Assembly (NCBI RefSeq): GCF_014861485.1
Contig: NZ_JACZHT010000001.1
Coordinates: forward strand, 620,001 to 684,000
Direction of reading: 5' to 3'
DNA: 64,000 bases
Origin: Phaeovibrio sulfidiphilus
GTDB taxonomy: Bacteria > Pseudomonadota > Alphaproteobacteria > Rhodospirillales > Rhodospirillaceae
In this document: piece by piece, positions 7,595 through 16,235 of the stretch
Numbering within the stretch: position 1 is the stretch's first letter
How the letters are laid out: every line of letters starts with the position of its first letter
Position numbers and translations under genes: made by a program
Notes under the pieces: generated by a model
Databases searched by the model: none
The model's input: only the letters and a program-made list of their open reading frames with translations
What the model was told of the DNA's origin: nothing

Positions 7595-8548
7595 CTAGGC
7601 TCCTGCAGACCCCGTCTCCTCAAGAAAGCGAAGCGCCTCCAGGGCGGCCATGCACCCGGTCCCCGCCGCCGTGACGGCCTGCTGGAACACGGGATCCTGA
7701 ACGTCCCCTGCGGCAAAAACTCCGGGCACACTGGTCTTCGTGCTTCCCGGAACGGTCCGGATGTATCCGGCGTCGTCGGTGTCCAGCTGGTCGCGGACCA
7801 GGTCCGTGTTCGGCGTGTGGCCGATGGCGATGAACACGCCCTCCACCGGCAGCACCTCCTCGGCGCCCGTGTGGACGTTTCGCAGCCGCACGCCGGTCAC
7901 CCCGGCCGGCTCTCCGCCGCCCTCGATCTCCACGACCTGACGGTCCCAGAGAACCCGGATCTTCGGATGGGACAGCAGGCGGTCCTGGAGGGTCTGCTCC
8001 GCGCGCAGCGAGTTCCGGCGGTGGATCAGGGTCACCCGTGATGCGGGACCGGCCAGGAAGAGGGCCTCCTCCACCGCCGAGTTGCCTCCGCCCACCACGG
8101 CGACCTCCCGGCCGCGGAAGAAGAAGCCGTCACAGGTGGCGCAGGCCGAAACGCCGCGGCCCATCCAGGTGACCTCGCTGTCCAGGCCCAGCCAGCGCGC
8201 CGAGGCGCCGGTGGCCAGGATCAGGGTGTCGGCAATGTAGCGATCCCCGCTGTCCCCCACCGCCACAAACGGCCGGGTGGAGAGATCCAGGGACACAATG
8301 TGGTCCTGGCAGAAGACAGTGCCCATCCGCTCGGCCTGAACGCGCATGCGCTCCATCAGCTCGGGCCCCTGGATCGGATCCTCGAACCCGGGAAAGTTCT
8401 CAACCTCGGTGGTGATCGTCAGCTGCCCGCCGGGCTGCATCCCGCTGACGACGATCGGCTTCAGAGCCGCCCGGGCGGCATAGATCGCCGCCGTGCAACC
8501 CGCGGAGCCGGATCCGAGAATGAGCGTTTTCGTAATGTGGTCGGCCAT
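7595..8548 (-). CDS. trxB: Thioredoxin-disulfide reductase
   Basis: This 317-residue flavoprotein reduces thioredoxin with NADPH in the cytoplasm. It has the FAD-binding GSGSAGCTAAIYAARA (about residues 12-27). The redox-active pair is in SACATCDGFF (CATC, about 135-138). The NADPH-binding GGGNSAVEEALFL follows (about 153-165), and the C-terminal FAD motif is GVFAAGDVQDPVFQQAVTAAGTGCMAA. The length is that of low-molecular-weight bacterial TrxB. It starts a two-gene unit with the LysR regulator. Confidence 0.97.
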   Translation of the reverse strand: MADHITKTLILGSGSAGCTAAIYAARAALKPIVVSGMQPGGQLTITTEVENFPGFEDPIQGPELMERMRVQAERMGTVFCQDHIVSLDLSTRPFVAVGDSGDRYIADTLILATGASARWLGLDSEVTWMGRGVSACATCDGFFFRGREVAVVGGGNSAVEEALFLAGPASRVTLIHRRNSLRAEQTLQDRLLSHPKIRVLWDRQVVEIEGGGEPAGVTGVRLRNVHTGAEEVLPVEGVFIAIGHTPNTDLVRDQLDTDDAGYIRTVPGSTKTSVPGVFAAGDVQDPVFQQAVTAAGTGCMAALEALRFLEETGSAGA

Positions 8549-9039
8549 GGTGCTGAGCTACCCCCAAATACTTGAACTGTACCGGTTTCATTTAGAGAGC
8601 CCGCGGCCCGTCGTCAAAGGCGATCTGCAAGAAAACGCCGGGGAGGCACCGGAACAGGCCCCGAAACGCCCGGCGGGAGACATCATCGGACCGAAACCGG
8701 AGGTTCAGACCGCTGCGGATGCCCGTATCACCCGGACCATGCGGCCACCCCGGGGTGCAAGCCCGTTCCCCCGGGCCCGCCATCATGCCGGGCCCCACGG
8801 CCTCCCCGAACCGCGACGGACCAAACCGCCCTGAGGCGGACAAGAAACGCCCCGCCCGGGCGTGGAGTGTACCAGACTTGGGCAAAGTGGGGAATCCCCG
8901 GGGGTGAGCCCGTCAAACCGGGAGTGTAGCTCCCGCCAGCCCCATCGGTCGGGCATGGCCCGGGCAGACACACACGACCGTCGGCCCGGCAGGGGCGGAC
9001 GCCCCCACCCGCGCATGACCGTGGGCCTGGCGCGGGCCC
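8549..9039. other. Spacer between trxB and the nuclease gene
   Basis: About 490 bases without a supported gene. It holds two small hairpins: GGGAG/CTCCC near 8925-8939, and GGGGCG/CGCCCC at 8992-9005. The second could end the minus-strand nuclease transcript but has no U-tract. The trxB promoter should lie in the part near 8550-8650; I see no clear -35/-10 pair. Confidence 0.5.
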
Positions 9040-9879
9040 TCACGGATCCGTGATCGGGCCCTCGATCATCTCCGGATGGGTCACCTCGATCCAGGGCCCG
9101 TTCTTTTCGCGCAGCCAGCCGCGCACCCGCACCGTCTTCCCGGTCCAGGCCAAAGGGTCGCGCCCGAGAGCGGAAAACCGTTCGAGAAGCCGCTCGGGGA
9201 TGGACACGGTAAAATCCCGGCGCCAGTCGCGCCCGAAGTTCAGGTACACGGTCCGGCCCGCCCGGGCGGCGGACACCACCGTTCCCTCCACCACCTGGAA
9301 GGTGCCGATCTCGGAGTCCAGACGGGCAGGCGGACGCACGGCGTACCAGTCCAGCGCCCAGATCCCGGCGCGGGCGGCCCGGGCGTCGGCCTCGCGCCCG
9401 TACAGGGCTTCGGTCAGGGCCCGGTTGTCGGGAAAGGTGTAAACCCGCGCAAGCCCGCGGGAGATCATCTCGCCCTGGATCCAGACCCCGTCGTCCGTGA
9501 CAAGGTGGGCCAGGATCCGGCCGTGCCGGTCCTCGGTCGCGCCCCCGGCGTGAAGGGTCACGGTCCGGCCGTCCACCAGGTCCACAAGAGCCTGCCGGGA
9601 TTCAGGCGCCAGGGGCCACTCGGCAAACCCCTTGCGCCCCAGGGGCAGCTTGGGCGCCTGAATGCCCACCAGCCGGACCTCGCGGCCCGTATCCAGAACC
9701 ACTGTGTCGCCGTCGACCACATCGGTCACCCTGTGGCGCCCGATGGACGGCAGCTCAGCAGGATCCCGGACCCGGGACAGGGCGTCGGCCCCGTCGGCGG
9801 CCGCCCCGGCCGGACCGGACCGGACAAGCCCCGCACACACGAGGCCCAGGCAGAAAATCAGGACAAACATCCGGTACAT
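9040..9879 (-). CDS. Secreted thermonuclease-family (SNase) protein
   Basis: A signal peptide (MYRMFVLIFCLGLVCAGLV.., cleavage probably after ..AGAAA) is followed by an SNase-like OB-fold. The conserved segments are DVVDGDTVVLDTGREVRLVGIQAPKL (Asp pair for Ca2+ and the catalytic-Arg region), ATEDRHGRILAHLVTDDGVWIQGEMISRGLARVY (second Arg region) and ALYGREADARAARAGIWA. Staphylococcal nuclease cleaves DNA and RNA with Ca2+. Many alphaproteobacterial homologues of this layout, with a C-terminal extension holding GRDWRRDFT, are exported and uncharacterised. The ATG at 9879 has GGAG at a spacing of eight; the GTG at 9897 is an alternative. Confidence 0.82.
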   Translation of the reverse strand: MYRMFVLIFCLGLVCAGLVRSGPAGAAADGADALSRVRDPAELPSIGRHRVTDVVDGDTVVLDTGREVRLVGIQAPKLPLGRKGFAEWPLAPESRQALVDLVDGRTVTLHAGGATEDRHGRILAHLVTDDGVWIQGEMISRGLARVYTFPDNRALTEALYGREADARAARAGIWALDWYAVRPPARLDSEIGTFQVVEGTVVSAARAGRTVYLNFGRDWRRDFTVSIPERLLERFSALGRDPLAWTGKTVRVRGWLREKNGPWIEVTHPEMIEGPITDP

Positions 9880-9905
9880 GGGAGGGGCTCCGGACACCAG
9901 GACAG

Positions 9906-9938
9906 AAAAAAGCGCCCCCCGGGAGGGCCGGGAGGCGC
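9906..9938 (-). terminator. Intrinsic terminator of the OmpA-type lipoprotein gene
   Basis: On the minus strand GCGCCTCCCGG pairs with CCGGGGGGCGC (one G-U) around a short loop, followed by six U (A6 at 9906-9911). It lies 30 bases after the stop at 9968. Confidence 0.8.
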
Positions 9939-9967
9939 AGGCGGATCGCCTTTCGGAAAACCGGCGC

Positions 9968-10816
9968 TTACTGCTCGAGGGTGATCTCGACGCGACGGTT
10001 CAGGCGGTTGGCCACGTTCTCGCCGGTGGCAACGGCCAGGTCGGCCTCACCCTTGGCGCGCACCACGATGGCGCTCTGGGGCACGCCGCGCTTCACCAGA
10101 GCCTTGACGACCGCCTCGGCCCGGCGCTGCGACAGGGCCAGGTTGGTCTTCTCGGAGCCGACGGTGTCCGTGTAGCCGGTCACGACCAGGCGGGGCTTCA
10201 GGCTGTTGGCCTTGCTGGTGTTGTAGAGGGCAACAGCGGTCTCGATGGTGCGCACGCCCTCGCGGTCAACGGCGGTGGAGCCGGTGGCGAAGTGGATGCC
10301 GGTCGGGGAGCCGCGCAGAACGATCATGGCCTCCTCGTAGTCGGCCCGGCATTCCTGGATGCGGATGGGCTGACGGTTCTCGGCGGCTTCCTCGGTCCAG
10401 CAGTCAAAGGAGACCTGCGCCTTGGCCGAGGCATCCGGGTTGGTGGACGTCACGCCCGAGGCGAGGACGCGAACCAGCTCCGCGCGGGCGGCGGCGAGTT
10501 CCGGAGCGAGGCTGCCGGTCTCGAGCGTCGCGGGATCCGTCGGCGACGGAGTCCGGCCCTGGGCCGCCATCTTGGCCTTGCCGGTGTAGTACTCGACCGA
10601 TGCCCAGTCTCCACCGCTGTACTGCCCGCCGTACTCGTAGTCGGCCAGGGCCACGTACTCTTTCATCAGAGCGGCGTCGAACGCGGTTCCGGTGCAGGGC
10701 ATCTGGGAGACAGCCTCGTAATCCCACGGGTCTTCGGTAATCCAGTTGTAGTCGCTGGATGCACACCCGGTGAGAAGAGCGGCAGCGGCAACCCCGATAG
10801 CAAGCCTTTTGACCAT
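9968..10816 (-). CDS. OmpA-family peptidoglycan-binding lipoprotein
   Basis: The protein starts MVKRLAIGVAAAALLTGCASS, a lipoprotein signal with lipobox LTGC (Cys18), and the C-terminal ~110 residues are an OmpA/MotB domain. The peptidoglycan-binding motif TGYTDTVGSEKTNLALSQRRA (about 203-223) and the closing NRRVEITLEQ are intact. Such proteins tether the outer membrane to peptidoglycan. The ATG at 10816 is preferred because GAAGGA lies nine bases before it. ATG 10825 overlaps that site, and longer upstream versions have no ribosome site. A long leader and the divergent rlmN promoter lie upstream. Confidence 0.9.
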   Translation of the reverse strand: MVKRLAIGVAAAALLTGCASSDYNWITEDPWDYEAVSQMPCTGTAFDAALMKEYVALADYEYGGQYSGGDWASVEYYTGKAKMAAQGRTPSPTDPATLETGSLAPELAAARAELVRVLASGVTSTNPDASAKAQVSFDCWTEEAAENRQPIRIQECRADYEEAMIVLRGSPTGIHFATGSTAVDREGVRTIETAVALYNTSKANSLKPRLVVTGYTDTVGSEKTNLALSQRRAEAVVKALVKRGVPQSAIVVRAKGEADLAVATGENVANRLNRRVEITLEQ

Positions 10817-11041
10817 ATTTTCCATTCCTTCATCTTCGGCTATGTCTTGGTGCCTGGTCGCCCCGGTAAAAGCTGTCCAAGCCCGGGTCAAGACACGCGA
10901 ACCCTGTTCCCCGCCCCATAGGGATACGGCGCCCCGGATGCCCCCGGGAAAACCGTTGCTGGCCGGCAGGCTGGCGGGTATAGCCTCCGTTTCTCCGGTC
11001 CCGGCTCCGCCCACGAAAAAGGGGAGCCTTTCCGCCTTGCG

Positions 11042-11070
11042 TTGCAAGTGGGACTTCTCCCTTATATAGC
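11042..11070 (+). promoter_or_regulatory. Candidate rlmN promoter giving a very short leader
   Basis: TTGCAA (11042-11047) and TATAGC (11065-11070) are 17 bases apart. Transcription would start near 11077, only about eight bases before the GTG start of rlmN, and no Shine-Dalgarno sequence lies there. This fits a leaderless or near-leaderless mRNA. Confidence 0.5.
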
Positions 11071-11084
11071 AGAATGATGATAAA

Positions 11085-12242
11085 GTGAACCTTATCAACT
11101 TAACGAAGAACGAAGTAAAGACCTTCCTCACCGAGCAGGGAGAGAGTCCTTTTCGCGCAAAACAGCTCTGGCACTGGATCTATCACCAGGGTGCGACGGA
11201 CTTCTCGCGCATGACATCGCTTGGGGCCGCCCTGCGGGAGCGGCTGGCGGAGACCTGCACCCTCGCCCGCCCGGAGATCGTGCGCACCCAGACCTCGGAG
11301 GACGGGACCGTCAAGTGGCTGCTTCGCTTCTCGGACGGGCGCGAGGCCGAAATGGTCTACATCCCCGAAACGGACCGGGGCGCCCTGTGCATCTCCTCCC
11401 AGGTGGGCTGCACGCTGGACTGCCGCTTCTGTCACACCGGCACCCAGCCGTTCCTGCGCAACCTCACCGTCGCCGAGATCGTCGGGCAGTTCCTGGTGGC
11501 CCGCGACCTGTTCGGCGAGTGGCCCACGCCCACCGACGAGGCCCGCAAGCTCTCGAACATCGTGGTGATGGGCATGGGCGAGCCCCTGCACAACTTCGAC
11601 AACGTCCGTGACGCTCTCAATATCCTGATGGACGACGAGGGCACGGCCCTGTCGCGCCGGCGCATCACCCTGTCCACCGCCGGAGTCGTCCCCATGTTCG
11701 GGCGCTGCGGAACCGAGCTGGGCGTCCGGCTTGCGATCTCGCTGCACGCCGCCACGGACGAAATCCGCGACGCCATCATGCCCATCAACAAGAAGTACCC
11801 CCTGGCGGAGCTGATGGCCGCCTGCCGCGCCTACCCCGGAGCGCGCAACGCCCGGCGGATCACGTTCGAGTACCTTCTGCTGGACGGGATCAATGATTCG
11901 GATGCGGACGCCCGGGAGCTGATCCGTCTTGTGCGGGGCATTCCGTGCAAGTTCAACCTGCTGCCGTTCAACGCCTGGCCCGGAGCGCCCTACCAGCCCT
12001 CCAGCGAGGCCCGGATGGAACGGTTCGCCGCGCTTCTGAACGACGCGGGCTTCACGTCGCCGATCCGCCAGCCCCGGGGGCGCGACATCCTGGCCGCCTG
12101 CGGTCAGCTGCGCAGCGAGTCCATGCGGGAGTCCCTGCGCGAGGCCGGGCAGACCGGGGAAACCGGAACGGAAAATGCAGAGGGTGCAGGGGCCGGGGGC
12201 GCAACCGACGCTACGGGTCCGTGCGGACCGGCTGCATCCTGA
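11085..12242 (+). CDS. rlmN: 23S rRNA (adenine-2503-C2)/tRNA methyltransferase RlmN
   Basis: This radical-SAM enzyme methylates C2 of A2503 in 23S rRNA and A37 in some tRNAs. The CxxxCxxC cluster motif is visible as [11 protein letters not shown] (about residues 109-119). [25 protein letters not shown] and [11 protein letters not shown] are family hallmarks, and the second catalytic Cys lies in [10 protein letters not shown] near the C-terminus. After about residue 353 the protein carries an extra ~30-residue Gly/Thr/Ala-rich tail not typical of the family. GTG at 11085 is the only plausible start; the in-frame sequence upstream offers none. Confidence 0.96.
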   Translation: MNLINLTKNEVKTFLTEQGESPFRAKQLWHWIYHQGATDFSRMTSLGAALRERLAETCTLARPEIVRTQTSEDGTVKWLLRFSDGREAEMVYIPETDRGALCISSQVGCTLDCRFCHTGTQPFLRNLTVAEIVGQFLVARDLFGEWPTPTDEARKLSNIVVMGMGEPLHNFDNVRDALNILMDDEGTALSRRRITLSTAGVVPMFGRCGTELGVRLAISLHAATDEIRDAIMPINKKYPLAELMAACRAYPGARNARRITFEYLLLDGINDSDADARELIRLVRGIPCKFNLLPFNAWPGAPYQPSSEARMERFAALLNDAGFTSPIRQPRGRDILAACGQLRSESMRESLREAGQTGETGTENAEGAGAGGATDATGPCGPAAS

Positions 12243-12550
12243 CCCCGTTCCCGTGACCGAAGCCTGACCGGATCCTTCCCGGATCCGGTCCCGCACGGAA
12301 AAGCCCGACAGACCATGGGGTGTCCGCCATCCGTGGACTCTCCCGGAGCGGGACCGGCCGGAACGGATTGCCTGTGCAACCCGGTCCGATCCCGTTGCAA
12401 CACTCTCCCGGCACACGGCTGCCCCGCCGGGGAGGGGCCGCCCGATGACCCCCAGGACACGGAGCGCCCCGGGAGACACGGAACGCGCACCCCCGCATAA
12501 GGGACCGGCGCGCAGCCCGGGGCAAACACCCGGACCCGCAGGCTCAAAGC
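12243..12550. other. Spacer with a convergent hairpin
   Basis: This is the junction of rlmN and the minus-strand argD. It contains a perfect 10-bp inverted repeat, GACCGGATCC (12266-12275) and GGATCCGGTC (12281-12290), around TTCCC. There is no U-tract on either side, so it is a terminator-like element only by position. The rest is C/G-rich with no supported gene. Confidence 0.6.
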
Positions 12551-13957
12551 CTAGGGCCGGGGGTCATCCGGAACCGCCGGAGCGCCGGATCCGTCCGCGT
12601 CCGGAGAGCCGGTCACGCCGCCGGGCCAGCCGGGGGCGAAAGCGGGCTCCGCCTCCGCCGGGTCCGGACGTCCCAGAACCGCCGACGCAGAGAGAGCCGG
12701 AACAGCAACAGCCGCCGGATCCTCCGGAGACTCCGCAGCGGATTCGGCAGGCGCCGCCGGAAGGGCAGAGCCCTCCCGCAGGGGCTCCAGAAGCCGCGTG
12801 ACCCGGGCCACGATGTCATCAATCTGCGCGCCGTCACACACCAGGGGCGGCAGCAGGCGGATCGTGCTGTCCCGGGTGACGGTCAGAAGCAGGCGCTCCT
12901 CCTCCAGGGCGCGGCCCACGAGAATGCCGCAAGGCCGGGTCATCTCGATCCCCACCAAAAGCCCCTGCCCCCGGATGGTCACGACCCCGGGATGGGAGTC
13001 CAGAGCTGCCCGGAGTCCGTCCAGCAGGCGGCGCCCCAGTTCGGCAGCCCGTTCCGGCAGCCGGTCCCGGGCCATGATATCGAGAACCGTGCAGGCCACC
13101 CGGCAGGCGAGCGGATTGCCTCCGAAGGTCGAGCCGTGAAGACCCGGCTCAAAAAGCTCGGCGGCAGGGCCGTGGGCAAGGCACGCACCGATGGGGATGC
13201 CGTTGCCCAGGGCCTTGGCCAGCGTCATCACATCGGGAACAATGCCCGCGTGCTGGTGGCCGAACCAGGCGCCGGTGCGCCCCAGCCCGGTCTGGATCTC
13301 GTCCACCATCAGAAGCCAGCCCTGGCGGTCGCACAGATCGCGCAGCTCCTGCAGATAGCCGGGACGGGCCACCCGGACACCGCCCTCGCCCTGAACCGGC
13401 TCGACCAGAACCGCGACGATCTCCGGATCGCGCTCGGCCGCCCGGCGCACGGCCTCCATGTCGTTGTAGGGAACGCGAACAAACCCGGGCAGGAGAGGCT
13501 GGAAACCGAACTGGGCGGAGCGGCTTCCGGTGGCGGACAGAGTTGCCAGGGTCCGGCCGTGGAAGGCGTTCTCCATCACCAGGATGCGGGGGTTGGAGAC
13601 CTGCCGGCGATGGCCGTGAAGGCGGGCCAGCTTCAGGGCGGCCTCGTTGGCCTCGGCTCCGGAGTTGCAGAAGAACGCCTTGCCCATGCCGGACAGGGCG
13701 CACAGACGCTTGCCCAGACGCTCCTGCCAGCCGACCCGGAAAATGTTGGACGTGTGCAGCAAGATCCCCGCCTGCCCGGCGATGGCATCCCCGACCTCCG
13801 GGTGGGCGTGGCCGAGGCTGGTCACCCCCACTCCGGCCATGGCGTCCAGATACTCCACGCCGTTCTCATCCCACAGGCGGGCGCCGCTCCCGCGGACAAA
13901 CGATACGGGCTGACGCGCGTAAGCCTTCATAAGGTATGACGTGTCGGGATCCATCAT
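12551..13957 (-). CDS. argD: Acetylornithine/succinyldiaminopimelate-type aminotransferase
   Basis: This class-III PLP aminotransferase transfers the amino group in the arginine pathway (N-acetylornithine + 2-oxoglutarate). Recognisable are FFCNSGAEANEAALKLAR (phosphate-binding, about 94-111), NAFHGRT (about 129-135), LVEPVQGEGGV, MVDEIQTGLGRTG, and LAKALGNGIPIGA with the Schiff-base Lys (about 250). GSTFGGNPLAC is the other cofactor segment. The fold ends near residue 395. The remaining ~73 residues are an Ala/Pro/Ser-rich tail absent from typical ArgD. The start overlaps the pdxY stop by four bases. Substrate assignment within class III is by overall likeness. Confidence 0.85.
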   Translation of the reverse strand: MMDPDTSYLMKAYARQPVSFVRGSGARLWDENGVEYLDAMAGVGVTSLGHAHPEVGDAIAGQAGILLHTSNIFRVGWQERLGKRLCALSGMGKAFFCNSGAEANEAALKLARLHGHRRQVSNPRILVMENAFHGRTLATLSATGSRSAQFGFQPLLPGFVRVPYNDMEAVRRAAERDPEIVAVLVEPVQGEGGVRVARPGYLQELRDLCDRQGWLLMVDEIQTGLGRTGAWFGHQHAGIVPDVMTLAKALGNGIPIGACLAHGPAAELFEPGLHGSTFGGNPLACRVACTVLDIMARDRLPERAAELGRRLLDGLRAALDSHPGVVTIRGQGLLVGIEMTRPCGILVGRALEEERLLLTVTRDSTIRLLPPLVCDGAQIDDIVARVTRLLEPLREGSALPAAPAESAAESPEDPAAVAVPALSASAVLGRPDPAEAEPAFAPGWPGGVTGSPDADGSGAPAVPDDPRP

Positions 13958-14907
13958 GACATCTCCGGCCGGAACATGAACGGCGAGGCGAGGGGCCGGA
14001 CCCCGATCTGGCGCACGATGATGTCGCCCATGTCCCCGTCGCAGAAGCCCATGGGGGCGGCCAGAAGCTCGCCGCAGTTCGCCTGCTGCGTCAGACGCAA
14101 GACCCGCACAAGATGCTGGCAGGCGCGGGTCGCGGCCTCGGACACGTCGGCTCCGCCCAGCCAGTGCCCGGTCAGGGTGGCGCAGAACAGGTCACCGGTC
14201 CCCTTGGGCACATCCTCCAAACGGGGGTGGGAGAGCAGCCACGACCCGGTCCGGGTCACAAGAACCACCCGGATCTCCCTCGAGCCCTCGGCATCCGGGG
14301 GCTCCGCAGGATCGGAGGCGGCGCTGGTCACGGCAACCCACCGGGTGCGGCCGGTCAGAAGGGTCCGGGCGGCGGCCAGCACGCTGTCGATATCGTCGAC
14401 CGGCATGCCCGTGAGGTAGCCCAGCTCGAAGCCGTTGGGGGTGAGCCCGTCCGCGAGCGGCACCAGATCCCGCCGGACGGCGGCGGCCAGGTCCGGATCC
14501 ACATAGAGGCCGTCCTCCGAGTCGCCCAGCACCGGATCGACCACGACCCGCAGGTTCGGACGCCGGGCCTGCAGGGCCCGGATCCAGGCGGCCAGAGCCC
14601 CGGCCTGCTCGGCCGTGCCCAGGTAGCCGGTCAGCACGGCGCGAAGGGACTCGAGCGCGCCCCGGCGGTCCAGATCCTCCAGGTATCCGGTGAACCAGTC
14701 GAGAGGCAGCGCCCCGCCGTGCAGGGTCGGGTAGTCGGGGGTGTTGCTCAGAACAACGCTGGGCACCGAGGCCACCGTCAGCCCCAGCGCCTCGAGCGCC
14801 GGCACGGCAACCGAGTTGCCCACCCGCCCGTAGACCACCAGGGACTGCACCGACACCACGTCGTACTGAAGTGCACCCGGAACGCGTACCGAACCGTTAG
14901 AAATCAT
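13954..14907 (-). CDS. pdxY: Pyridoxal kinase PdxY
   Basis: The protein shows the ribokinase-like PdxY/PdxK pattern. VVSVQSLVVYGRVGNSVAVPALEALGL binds the substrate, followed by VDPVLGDSEDGLYV and LTPNGFELGYLTG. The C-terminal GTGDLFCATLTG is the anion-hole/catalytic Asp motif. It phosphorylates pyridoxal with ATP to make PLP in the salvage pathway. The ATG at 14907 has AGGA nine bases upstream and overlaps the yggS stop (ATGA). An upstream TTG at 14925 is less likely. It lies between the PLP carrier YggS and the PLP enzyme ArgD. Confidence 0.9.
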   Translation of the reverse strand: MISNGSVRVPGALQYDVVSVQSLVVYGRVGNSVAVPALEALGLTVASVPSVVLSNTPDYPTLHGGALPLDWFTGYLEDLDRRGALESLRAVLTGYLGTAEQAGALAAWIRALQARRPNLRVVVDPVLGDSEDGLYVDPDLAAAVRRDLVPLADGLTPNGFELGYLTGMPVDDIDSVLAAARTLLTGRTRWVAVTSAASDPAEPPDAEGSREIRVVLVTRTGSWLLSHPRLEDVPKGTGDLFCATLTGHWLGGADVSEAATRACQHLVRVLRLTQQANCGELLAAPMGFCDGDMGDIIVRQIGVRPLASPFMFRPEMS

Positions 14908-15713
14908 GGGGATCCGTCCTGACAAATCACGGGCCAGTAATGACTGTCGGGAAGGGCCCGGGCCCCAAAAATCCCCTGCCCGACCCGCACCACAGTGGCG
15001 CCTTCCTCGATAGCAATCTCAAAATCACCGGACATGCCCATGGACAGCCCGTCCAGCTCGACGCCCCGGGGGACGTTCTGCCGAAGCCGGTCGCGCAGAC
15101 CGCGCAGCAGCTGGAAGCACGGGCGCACCCGGGCCGGATCGTGGGAAAACACCGCCAGCGTCATCAGCCCGCGCACCCGCAGGCCCGAGTACACCGGGAG
15201 ATTTCTCAGAAACGCGGCCACGTCCCGGGGTGCCAGGCCGTACTTGCTGGCCTCCCCGGAGGTGTTGACCTGAACGAACACATCCAGACCCCGCCCCTCG
15301 ACCTGAAGCCGGCGGTCCAGAGCCTCGGCCACCCGCAGGCTGTCGAGCGCCTGGAACTCGCTGGCGAATCGGGCCACCTGGCGGGCCTTGTTGGTTTGCA
15401 GGTGCCCGATGACCGACCAGCGCAGGTCCGGAAGATCCTGCAGGGCCTCCCACTTGCGCCAGGCCTCCTGCACCGTGTTCTCGCCCAGCATCCGGCATCC
15501 GGCGGCGTAGGCCGCGCGCAGGCTGGACTCGGGCTTTGTCTTGCTGACGGGCAGAAGCCGCACACCGGCGGGATCGCGCCCCACCCGGCGGCAGGCCGCG
15601 TCCATGCGCGCCCGGACGCCCGCGAGCGCCTGGCGGAACTCCTCCTCGGTGGAGGGCTCGGGATAAAGGCCGTGGGCCTCGTGCCGGGTTGGTGTCTCAA
15701 GCAGAAAGGACAT
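14904..15713 (-). CDS. PLP-binding homeostasis protein, YggS/PLPBP family
   Basis: The 269-residue protein has the alanine-racemase-like TIM barrel of the YggS/PROSC family. The PLP-binding Lys is in LLPVSKTKP (about residues 53-61), followed by LGENTVQEAW, WSVIGHLQTNKAR, VNTSGEASKYGL and LSMGMSGDFEIAIEEGATVVRVGQGIFG. These proteins bind PLP without a known catalytic reaction and buffer the PLP pool. In most bacteria yggS sits with cell-division or proC genes; here it heads a unit with pdxY. GAGGAGGGC precedes the ATG at a good distance. Confidence 0.93.
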   Translation of the reverse strand: MSFLLETPTRHEAHGLYPEPSTEEEFRQALAGVRARMDAACRRVGRDPAGVRLLPVSKTKPESSLRAAYAAGCRMLGENTVQEAWRKWEALQDLPDLRWSVIGHLQTNKARQVARFASEFQALDSLRVAEALDRRLQVEGRGLDVFVQVNTSGEASKYGLAPRDVAAFLRNLPVYSGLRVRGLMTLAVFSHDPARVRPCFQLLRGLRDRLRQNVPRGVELDGLSMGMSGDFEIAIEEGATVVRVGQGIFGARALPDSHYWPVICQDGSP

Positions 15714-16235
15714 GGACTCGCCCTCCTCTCAGGGGACGCAAAAGCGCAGGCATCCCGGACCCACGCCGGGACAGGCGCCGCTCCCGCGTGCCGGAAGGGG
15801 CCAGCCCTTCTGCCGGGCCCCGGGGCACTGCGAGCCAAACCACCGGCCCCCCTTGCACTGCGGGCCGGACCACCGCCCCCCCTGGCACCGCCCGGGTCCG
15901 CGCCGGCGAAACCGCGGGAAGCCGCGCAAACGCCACCGCGGGAAGCCGTGCAATCGCCTTCGGAGCGTCCGAACCGGGAACTCCCGGAACACCCCGACCC
16001 CGGTGCGGCCGAAACGCGCCCGAGCGGACAGGGCCTGCCATGCGGCGGGCCTGCGGACTTGGGAACGCACACCGGAAACACCGGAAACACTCGACGGCGA
16101 ACATAATCAGGCAACGGCTCCAGGACAGAGCATGAGAAACCGGACACTCTCGGGACATGCCCGATTGCTATCCCCCACTATAGCGCTAGAATGGACTGAT
16201 TAGACCGGCCAATTTTCAAAAGACAGGCAGACCAC
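15714..16235. other. Divergent intergenic region of the PLP module, with short tandem repeats
   Basis: 522 bases separate yggS from the MocR-type regulator. A 30-bp repeat starts at 15825, 15855 and (partly) 15885 (GCACTGCG... units). A 24-bp repeat occupies 15911-15934 and 15935-15958 with two differences. The part nearest the regulator (16160-16235) is less GC-rich and holds its promoter and an 8-bp palindrome TAGCGCTA (16181-16188), where operator sites would be expected. No gene is supported. Confidence 0.65.
16165..16192 (+). promoter_or_regulatory. Candidate promoter of the MocR-type regulator
   Basis: TTGCTA (16165-16170) and TAGAAT (16187-16192) are spaced by 16 bases. The palindrome TAGCGCTA overlaps the start of the -10 element. 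Two related words, GGACTGAT and AGACCGGC, follow in tandem at 16193-16210. MocR regulators usually bind direct repeats near such promoters, so autoregulation is possible. Confidence 0.45.

Noticed and set aside
8920-8940. GGGAG-TGTAG-CTCCC hairpin as part of a tRNA or riboswitch
   Set aside because: No acceptor stem, T-loop or CCA context; a lone 5-bp stem in GC-rich DNA.
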